The position numbers were made by a program, and so were the translations under genes. This document shows positions 7,012 through 11,449 of a DNA stretch of 11,449 nucleotides, piece after piece. The notes beneath the pieces were generated by a model that saw nothing but the letters and a program-made list of their open reading frames with translations, searched no databases and had not been told where the DNA came from. Position 1 is the first letter of the stretch. Every line of letters begins with the position of its first letter. This stretch comes from Verrucomicrobia bacterium TMED44 (lineage in GTDB: Bacteria > Verrucomicrobiota > Verrucomicrobiia > Opitutales > Seribacteraceae): positions 1-11,449 of the forward strand of contig NHCX01000110.1 in assembly GCA_002168015.1 (NCBI GenBank), given 5' to 3'.

Positions 7012-8351
7012 TGAATGAATCATTAAAATATTTTGGTACTGATGGAATCAGAGGGCGATATGGGGACAGTATTATTAATGAGGGTTTTGCATACTCTCTA
7101 GGAGTAGCCTTTGCACGATACCTTGAACATAAAAACTACGACAAATCACAGCCTGTTTTTTTAGCAAGAGATACGAGACTTTCAGGTAAAAATCTACTTC
7201 TTTCATGCCAAGCAGGTCTAAATGATAACCATTTCATAACATACAATCTCGATATTTTGCCCACACCAGTTCTTGCATTTTCCGTTTTTAACCAAAATGC
7301 ACTTGGAGGAATTATGGTCACAGCCTCCCATAATCCTCATTATGATAATGGATTGAAAATTATTTCTGCAGAAGGAGGCAAGCTTGAGCCAGTAGATGAG
7401 TATTTAATCGAAAGCTTTATTTCCGAGTTTACCGAACATCATTTAATGCCTGAAATAATCCACCAAGATCAACCGAAATATATAGGAGAATATCTAGAAA
7501 ATCTTCGTAAATACTTTGGTACAAATTTCTTAAAAGGCCTAAAAATTGTGACCGATCTAGCCAACGGTGCCACCGCCCAAATTACCCCACAAGCTTTAAA
7601 ACATTTTGGTGCAAATGTTGTTAGTATAAATCAGGGTGATGGACTAATAAACGAACATGTGGGATCAGAATTTACTGAAGGGTTGGCCCATAAAGTAATT
7701 GATGAAAAAGCCGACTTAGGATTAGCCCATGATGGGGACGGAGACCGTGTTGTTTTTATCGATAAAAAGGGCAAAGAAGTAGATGGAGACAAGATACTTG
7801 GTCTGCTCGCGATTCATGCAAAGAAAGATAATTCGCTAAGAGGAAACGGATTTGTTGCAACCATTCACAGCAATTCAGGACTGGCTTCCACATTAAAAGA
7901 AAGCGAGATTGAATTACATCGCTCAGATGTTGGTGACCGTAATGTTTTTGGTTTGATGCGTGAAACTGGATCTAATTGGGGAGGAGAGTCCTCCGGGCAT
8001 ATCATTTGCTCAGACTACATGAACACGGGAGATGGTCTATTTTCCGCCCTATCTGTTTTAAGGTGCGTCCTAGAATCTCAAGAAGACTTACTTCGTCTCA
8101 GTAATCGGGTTTCCCTATGGCCATCAAGATCAGTTGCGATTAAGGTAACTTCCAAAAAACCGATTGAAGATTTTGAAGAACTTCAAGAATTTCTTCGAAA
8201 AACCAAGGAGACTTGGGGCGAGGATACTCGAATTCTGATTCGATATTCAGGAACTGAACTAAAGATACGCGTCTTAGTGGAATCAAGAGATGAAAAAGTG
8301 GCAGATGAAGTTTTCCTAGTTGTCCAAAAACTTATCAAAAAGCATATTTAG
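7011..8351 (+). CDS. glmM: Phosphoglucosamine mutase
   Basis: This 446-residue enzyme of the alpha-D-phosphohexomutase family converts glucosamine 6-phosphate to glucosamine 1-phosphate, the precursor of UDP-GlcNAc for peptidoglycan and lipopolysaccharide. All four family loops are present: the N-terminal KYFGTDGIRG (6-15), the phosphoserine loop TASHNP (104-109, catalytic Ser106), the metal loop DGDGDR (241-246), the sugar-specificity loop GGESSGH (324-330) and the phosphate-binding RYSGTE (411-416). GESSGH and FGTDGIRG point to GlmM rather than phosphomannomutase, where GGEMSGH is typical. The length equals E. coli GlmM. The ATG at 7011 overlaps the trpD stop by one base (TAATG); an in-frame GTG at 6978 would add 11 residues without motif support. 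Confidence 0.95.
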   Translation: MNESLKYFGTDGIRGRYGDSIINEGFAYSLGVAFARYLEHKNYDKSQPVFLARDTRLSGKNLLLSCQAGLNDNHFITYNLDILPTPVLAFSVFNQNALGGIMVTASHNPHYDNGLKIISAEGGKLEPVDEYLIESFISEFTEHHLMPEIIHQDQPKYIGEYLENLRKYFGTNFLKGLKIVTDLANGATAQITPQALKHFGANVVSINQGDGLINEHVGSEFTEGLAHKVIDEKADLGLAHDGDGDRVVFIDKKGKEVDGDKILGLLAIHAKKDNSLRGNGFVATIHSNSGLASTLKESEIELHRSDVGDRNVFGLMRETGSNWGGESSGHIICSDYMNTGDGLFSALSVLRCVLESQEDLLRLSNRVSLWPSRSVAIKVTSKKPIEDFEELQEFLRKTKETWGEDTRILIRYSGTELKIRVLVESRDEKVADEVFLVVQKLIKKHI

Positions 8352-8354
8352 TTT

Positions 8355-8383
8355 TTGTTCGCTTTTATGCTATTAGGTCTTAT
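8355..8383 (+). promoter_or_regulatory. Possible weak promoter before the TPR gene
   Basis: In the 49-base gap after glmM the sequence TTGTTC (8355-8360), a 17-base spacer and TCTTAT (8378-8383) give a loose sigma70 match (three and four of six positions). It would start transcription about ten bases before the ATG at 8401. Read-through from glmM is an equally good explanation. Confidence 0.25.
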
Positions 8384-8400
8384 GCAAATGTCTTTGCCCC

Positions 8401-9798
8401 ATGATAGAAGAAACAACCATATCAGAACTTGATCCCCGACAAATCAAGCAACTGCTAGCAGCGGATAAAGCTCTTAACTCAAATCCGAGTTACTCGATTG
8501 AAATATATGCTGCTGTATTAAAATTGGCACCAGGATGCCTGGAGCTTAGAAAAAAATTACGGGCTTTACAGCTTAGAATGGCCCAAAACTCAACTAAAGG
8601 TCTTGCTGGTCTGTTGGGAAAAGTGACTGCTGCTCCTTTCATGATTCGTGGTAAGAATGACAAGAATCCGGATCAAACTCTAGCCAAAGCTGAAGATTTA
8701 ATTGAGAAATCAGTGGGAAATGTTCTCGCTCATCAAATGCTAGTTGACGCCGCCCAAAGTTTGGGAATGAAGCAGACTGCGGTGTTTGGACTCGAAACTA
8801 TCAGGCAAATAAATCCTAAAGATCTTAAAAATCTTAAAAGTTTGGGGGATGCTTACCTAGAAATTGGTGATACAGAAAAGACGATCACTGTAGGAAATGA
8901 AATACAAAAGATAAATCCAAGCGATGGGGATGCCGAAGACCTTATGAAAAGAGCTTCAGTTGCAGTTGCGATGAACAAAGGCAAGTGGGAAGAATCTGAA
9001 GATTTTCGATCACAGCTTAAAGACGAAGCAGAAGCACAGTCACTCGAACAAGCTTCTAAAACTGTCAACGATGCAAAAGGACTTGAAGATCTGATTCGTC
9101 AAGCATATGCCAAGTGGGAACAAGAACCAGAAAACCTTAATCACTATCGACAATTGAGTGAATATTATCAGCGGTACGGTGACTTAGAAAATGCAATCGC
9201 TTGGATACAGGAAGCTCGAAAGCAGGAGGCGGGTAGAACTGATGTCTCATTGGAAGAAAAAGAAAGGAATTTAACTTTAGAGTATTATGATGATGTAATC
9301 GATCAATGGGAAAAGCAATATCACCAAAACCCTAACGATCCAGATGCAAAATCATCTTGGGAAGAAGCCATTAGTAACCGTAAGCTTTATCAAAAAAGCC
9401 AACTGGAGTCTCTTGTACAAAGATACCCTAATGACTTTGGCTACCGTTATGAACTCGGCGTTCTTCTTTTCGAAGAAGAGGACTTTGAAGGCTGCTTGGC
9501 TCATTTTCAACTGGCCCAGAAAAATGCTAAGGTCAGGTTAGATGCAATCTTATATTTAGGTCGTGCCTACAGTCGTAAGAATTTTCATGATTTAGCTATC
9601 GAACAGTTCAATCTACTGAAAGAAGAAATTCAAATTATGGATGATCGAAAAAAAGAAGCTATTTATGAGTTAGGCTGTTGCTACGAGTCCATGCAAAAAG
9701 GGGAAGAAGCAATGGAAGAATTTAAACTGGTTTATTCTGCGGATATTTCTTTCCGTGACGTAGCTGATAAAATCAACGCTTTTTACAATAAAGCATAG
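8401..9798 (+). CDS. TPR-repeat protein of unknown function, cytoplasmic
   Basis: The 465-residue, acidic and highly helical protein has no signal peptide or membrane segment. I do not recognise a named family beyond tetratricopeptide repeats. Repeat-like helix pairs lie near residues 143-172 (NLKSLGDAYLEIGDTEKT, ending INPSD), 244-274 (HYRQLSEYYQRYGDLENAI), 348-376 (YRYELGVLLFEEEDFEGCL), 382-407 (AILYLGRAYSRKNFHDLAI) and 418-448 (EAIYELGCCYESMQKGEEA). A charged, probably coiled segment (about 195-240) splits the repeats into two groups. Such arrays are protein-protein scaffolds; the partner is unknown. It follows glmM by 49 bases on the same strand, so it may be co-transcribed with trpD-glmM or have its own promoter, and it converges with the tRNA-Ser gene 8 bases past its stop. 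The start follows directly from the ATG; no ribosome binding site is visible. Confidence 0.88.
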   Translation: MIEETTISELDPRQIKQLLAADKALNSNPSYSIEIYAAVLKLAPGCLELRKKLRALQLRMAQNSTKGLAGLLGKVTAAPFMIRGKNDKNPDQTLAKAEDLIEKSVGNVLAHQMLVDAAQSLGMKQTAVFGLETIRQINPKDLKNLKSLGDAYLEIGDTEKTITVGNEIQKINPSDGDAEDLMKRASVAVAMNKGKWEESEDFRSQLKDEAEAQSLEQASKTVNDAKGLEDLIRQAYAKWEQEPENLNHYRQLSEYYQRYGDLENAIAWIQEARKQEAGRTDVSLEEKERNLTLEYYDDVIDQWEKQYHQNPNDPDAKSSWEEAISNRKLYQKSQLESLVQRYPNDFGYRYELGVLLFEEEDFEGCLAHFQLAQKNAKVRLDAILYLGRAYSRKNFHDLAIEQFNLLKEEIQIMDDRKKEAIYELGCCYESMQKGEEAMEEFKLVYSADISFRDVADKINAFYNKA

Positions 9799-9806
9799 AT
9801 AGAAAT

Positions 9807-9894
9807 TGGCGGAGAGGGAGGGATTCGAACCCCCGGTACCTTGCGGCACACCCGATTTCGAGTCGGGCACATTCGACCACTCTGCCACCTCTCC
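9807..9894 (-). tRNA. tRNA-Ser (anticodon CGA)
   Basis: The minus strand folds into a complete 88-base type II tRNA. The acceptor stem GGAGAGG (9894-9888) pairs with CCTCTCC (9817-9811), followed by discriminator G and an encoded CCA (9809-9807). The anticodon stem CCCGA/TCGGG encloses the loop CTCGAAA (9862-9856), so the anticodon is CGA (9860-9858), which reads the serine codon UCG. The long variable arm (GTGCC, GCAA loop, GGTAC) is typical of tRNA-Ser, and the T arm GGGGG-TTCGAAT-CCCTC is standard. The D stem uses one G-U wobble pair. The discriminator G fits seryl-tRNA synthetase recognition. Its 3' end is 8 bases from the stop of the convergent TPR gene, so any transcription terminator must lie inside that gene. 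Confidence 0.97.
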
Positions 9895-9909
9895 TTAAGA
9901 TTCAGCACT

Positions 9910-9938
9910 TTACTAATTCTTTTCATTCACAATGGCAA
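9910..9938 (-). promoter_or_regulatory. Possible promoter of tRNA-Ser
   Basis: Upstream of the tRNA on the minus strand, TTGCCA (five of six positions of the -35 consensus) is followed by a 17-base spacer and TAGTAA (three of six positions of the -10 consensus), ending about 15 bases before the mature tRNA 5' end. The position is right for a tRNA promoter but the -10 is poor. Confidence 0.3.
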
Positions 9939-9965
9939 AACGAATAATTTGAAATTATCAAAGTT

Positions 9966-9996
9966 TTGTCTTTCAGGTTTGAACTTTATCTATGAT
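9966..9996 (+). promoter_or_regulatory. Possible promoter of the MORN lipoprotein gene
   Basis: TATGAT (9991-9996) matches the -10 consensus at five of six positions; TTGTCT (9966-9971) is a weak -35 at a long 19-base spacing. Transcription would start near 10003, downstream of the first in-frame ATG (9992), which supports starting the protein at the later ATG at 10040. This is inference from consensus matching. Confidence 0.35.
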
Positions 9997-10039
9997 TTAC
10001 ACGCTTGCCCGAATGCCAATTCTCATTTTTCATACTTAT

Positions 10040-11146
10040 ATGAAACAAACCATTTCTAGCATCACTTCATTATTTTGTATTTTTATATTCATCTCCTGTA
10101 ATTCATCAAAAAAAATTACCACTATTGACTTCCATGACGGATCTTATGCTGGTGAAGTCGACAGTAAAGGACTCAAACATGGAAAAGGCCAATACAGTTG
10201 GCTGGATGGTTCCTTATATGAAGGTGATTTTGAAAAAGATCTCAGGCATGGAACAGGCACATTTAAATGGCCTAACGGTGAGTCATATAAGGGAGATTAT
10301 TTTCAGGACCAAAGGACCGGACAGGGAATCTACAGTTGGCCAGATGGAGCAACTTATTCAGGTTCATTCCTCAATGGGAAAAGACATGGAACAGGTACTT
10401 TTACATCGGCAAGCGGAGCAAAGTATCAAGGCGATTGGTTTGACGACCTAAGGCACGGTAACGGCATTCTTATTGATCCAAACGGTGGAATAATAAGAGG
10501 TGTTTGGCAAAATGGAAAATTACTGACGACGCCTATGGCTCTACCAAAACCCACAACAAAACCCGATTTATCTCTAGACGCAGCCAGTATGCAAAACAAC
10601 CCTCTATTCACTTCTCAAATTGCGAATAACAATGGAGTCACTGAAATAGTTTCAAATGAAAGTCTAGAGGATCCGAAAAATCCCGGAAATATGTCTGTGC
10701 AAAGTGCATATGATCCTGGTGGAAACCTTGACAAGGCTTCTACTCTTGAGCCCAAAGAGAATATTGAAAGCAGCCCGACCAAGGATACTGCAGTGGAAAC
10801 TGAGTACGCAAAGAAAATAGTACCCGAAGAAAAACCTCTTGAAAAGCAAGCATCACCTTCTACAGGTTCAAATGAAGAAGACACCTGGTCCGGATCGGTC
10901 AACGAGGTGGAAGGCAGATTCGTAACAAAATTAATTGATGGAATTGATACGATCTTTGATCGTAAAAATGATATGTCTTACACTGGCAAAATGCGAATTC
11001 TTGATGACGCTGGCAACATCACCGGTGAACTTCATTTAGTCGATGGTCGTATGAATGGAGAAGAGTTATACTATGAGAAAGGTAAGGTTACTGAAAGAAA
11101 CCTTTGGCAAAATGGTAAATTCCTTAAAAGTCTCGATATTAACTAG
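10040..11146 (+). CDS. MORN-repeat lipoprotein
   Basis: With the ATG at 10040 the protein has 368 residues and a lipoprotein signal: hydrophobic residues 8-18 and FISC with Cys20 (Phe at -3 is unusual), then a polar NSSKK. The first in-frame ATG (9992) would put 16 extra residues before the signal and is less likely. Five tandem MORN repeats of 23-24 residues start at Tyr36, Tyr60, Tyr83, Tyr106 and Tyr129 (pattern YxGxxxxGxxHGxGxxxWxDG), with a sixth, cut-off copy near 152-162. A Ser/Pro/Glu/Asn-rich, probably disordered linker (about 165-290) follows. The last 50 residues hold a second MORN-variant-like part (YTGKMRI, ITGELHLVDGRMNGEELYY, WQNGK). The protein is probably anchored in the envelope and exposed to the periplasm or surface; the ligand is unknown. 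MORN arrays bind lipids or proteins in other systems, but that role here would be a guess. Confidence 0.85.
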   Translation: MKQTISSITSLFCIFIFISCNSSKKITTIDFHDGSYAGEVDSKGLKHGKGQYSWLDGSLYEGDFEKDLRHGTGTFKWPNGESYKGDYFQDQRTGQGIYSWPDGATYSGSFLNGKRHGTGTFTSASGAKYQGDWFDDLRHGNGILIDPNGGIIRGVWQNGKLLTTPMALPKPTTKPDLSLDAASMQNNPLFTSQIANNNGVTEIVSNESLEDPKNPGNMSVQSAYDPGGNLDKASTLEPKENIESSPTKDTAVETEYAKKIVPEEKPLEKQASPSTGSNEEDTWSGSVNEVEGRFVTKLIDGIDTIFDRKNDMSYTGKMRILDDAGNITGELHLVDGRMNGEELYYEKGKVTERNLWQNGKFLKSLDIN

Positions 11147-11252
11147 CATCTCTCCTGTTTATACTAGTGCAGGATAACAGTTCATCGATCCACTAATTAA
11201 TATGTGAACAATACTTTATTTCTTTTTCTCTAGCTTTGAATAGATTGTAGAT
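11147..11252 (+). other. Intergenic region before gcvPA
   Basis: These 106 AT-rich bases separate the MORN gene from the probable gcvPA. The only structure seen is an imperfect inverted repeat (CTGTTTAT at 11155-11162 with ATAACAG at 11174-11180, 11-base loop) with no T-tract, so it is at best a weak terminator for the MORN gene. No convincing glycine riboswitch or promoter was recognised by eye. Confidence 0.4.
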
Positions 11253-11449
11253 ATGGGCATAGAAAATTTGGAATTTAATAATTTAGTTACGGGAGAGAAA
11301 GGTAATTTCTCCCTCCCCTTTGATCCCACGGAATTCCCGAGAGAAACCTCGAGGCACTACATCAGTGCCAGTAACCAAGATTTAAGGGATATGCTTTCTA
11401 CTGTTGGCCTTACTGATCTGAATCAAGTATTTGAACATATCAGTCCAGA
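11253..11449 (+). CDS. gcvPA: Glycine dehydrogenase (decarboxylating) subunit 1, N-terminal part
   Basis: The frame from ATG 11253 stays open to the end of the window (65 complete codons), too short to stand out as a full gene. After about 34 residues of unassigned N-terminus it reads HYISASNQDLRDMLSTVG, then LTDLNQVFEHISP. This matches the start of the P-protein of the glycine cleavage system, where a tyrosine/isoleucine 'YIP' or 'RHIGP' phrase is followed by D-x-x-x-ML-x-x-(I/V)G and a 'LF-x-x-IP' phrase. The enzyme uses pyridoxal phosphate to decarboxylate glycine and pass the aminomethyl group to the H-protein. The LF-like 'VFEHISP' phrasing favours the split GcvPA subunit over the full-length GcvP, but only downstream sequence can decide. 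The PLP-lysine lies outside the window (and in the partner subunit if the enzyme is split). Confidence 0.75.
   Translation, partial: MGIENLEFNNLVTGEKGNFSLPFDPTEFPRETSRHYISASNQDLRDMLSTVGLTDLNQVFEHISP

Noticed and set aside
9670..9888. 72-codon minus-strand open frame overlapping tRNA-Ser
   Set aside because: It begins inside the tRNA and runs antisense to the TPR gene; the [20 protein letters not shown] phrase is a typical translation artefact of tRNA sequence.
10125..10451. A 108-codon frame in +2 over the MORN repeats
   Set aside because: It repeats only because the MORN repeats below it do; it is a frame shadow of the lipoprotein gene.
11155..11180. Hairpin after the MORN gene as an intrinsic terminator
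   Set aside because: The stem is short and bulged and no T-tract follows.
11147..11252. Possible glycine riboswitch before gcvPA
   Set aside because: The gene's role makes this attractive, but the 106-base gap shows none of the conserved GG-rich aptamer core and is short for a tandem aptamer. A covariance-model search would settle it.
1..11449. Mobile, phage, CRISPR, defence or secondary-metabolite system
   Set aside because: No transposase, integrase, repeat array, nuclease, toxin or biosynthetic gene was seen; nearly all coding space is taken by conserved housekeeping or envelope genes.

Overview
The window is a stretch of ordinary, gene-dense bacterial chromosome. It is AT-rich (judged by eye) and carries almost only housekeeping genes for the cell envelope, ribosome and central metabolism. 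A membrane pyrophosphatase, a zinc-free L32, outer-membrane assembly factors (so a Gram-negative type envelope), an UppP with a signal-like N-terminal extension, a separate MORN-repeat lipoprotein and a probable split-type glycine dehydrogenase together suggest the Verrucomicrobiota, perhaps a marine Opitutae-like lineage. This taxonomic guess is inference from gene style, not from a marker gene.

Layout. Bases 1-267 (+) are the C-terminal end of a proton/sodium-pumping pyrophosphatase (hppA). It converges on a tight minus-strand cluster, given here in transcription order: uppP (5886-4924), then after a 51-base gap rpmF (4872-4696), plsX (4675-3602), fabH (3600-2599), a BamD-like TPR protein (2591-1476), an LptE-like lipoprotein (1483-971) and rpe (965-297). 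A good sigma70-type promoter sits directly in front of rpmF. From rpmF to rpe the gaps are 20 bases or less or are overlaps, so these six genes are probably one operon. It joins a ribosomal protein, the start of phospholipid and fatty-acid synthesis (PlsX, FabH) and outer-membrane biogenesis (BamD-like, LptE-like), with Rpe at the end.

Divergent from uppP, on the plus strand, are trpD (5950-7011) and glmM (7011-8351), which share one base (TAATG) and are probably translationally coupled. After 49 bases comes a cytoplasmic TPR-repeat protein of unknown function (8401-9798). A tRNA-Ser(CGA) with encoded CCA lies on the minus strand (9894-9807). A MORN-repeat lipoprotein (10040-11146) and the first 65 codons of a probable glycine dehydrogenase subunit 1 (gcvPA, from 11253) complete the plus strand.

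UppP (undecaprenyl phosphate recycling) and GlmM (glucosamine-1-phosphate for peptidoglycan and LPS) fit the envelope theme of the neighbouring operon. I see no mobile element, CRISPR array, phage gene, toxin-antitoxin pair or defence system, and no convincing undescribed system. The points most worth a second look are the mixed lipid/outer-membrane operon, the lack of recognisable Shine-Dalgarno sequences at the starts, the near-leaderless rpmF promoter, and the MORN lipoprotein.
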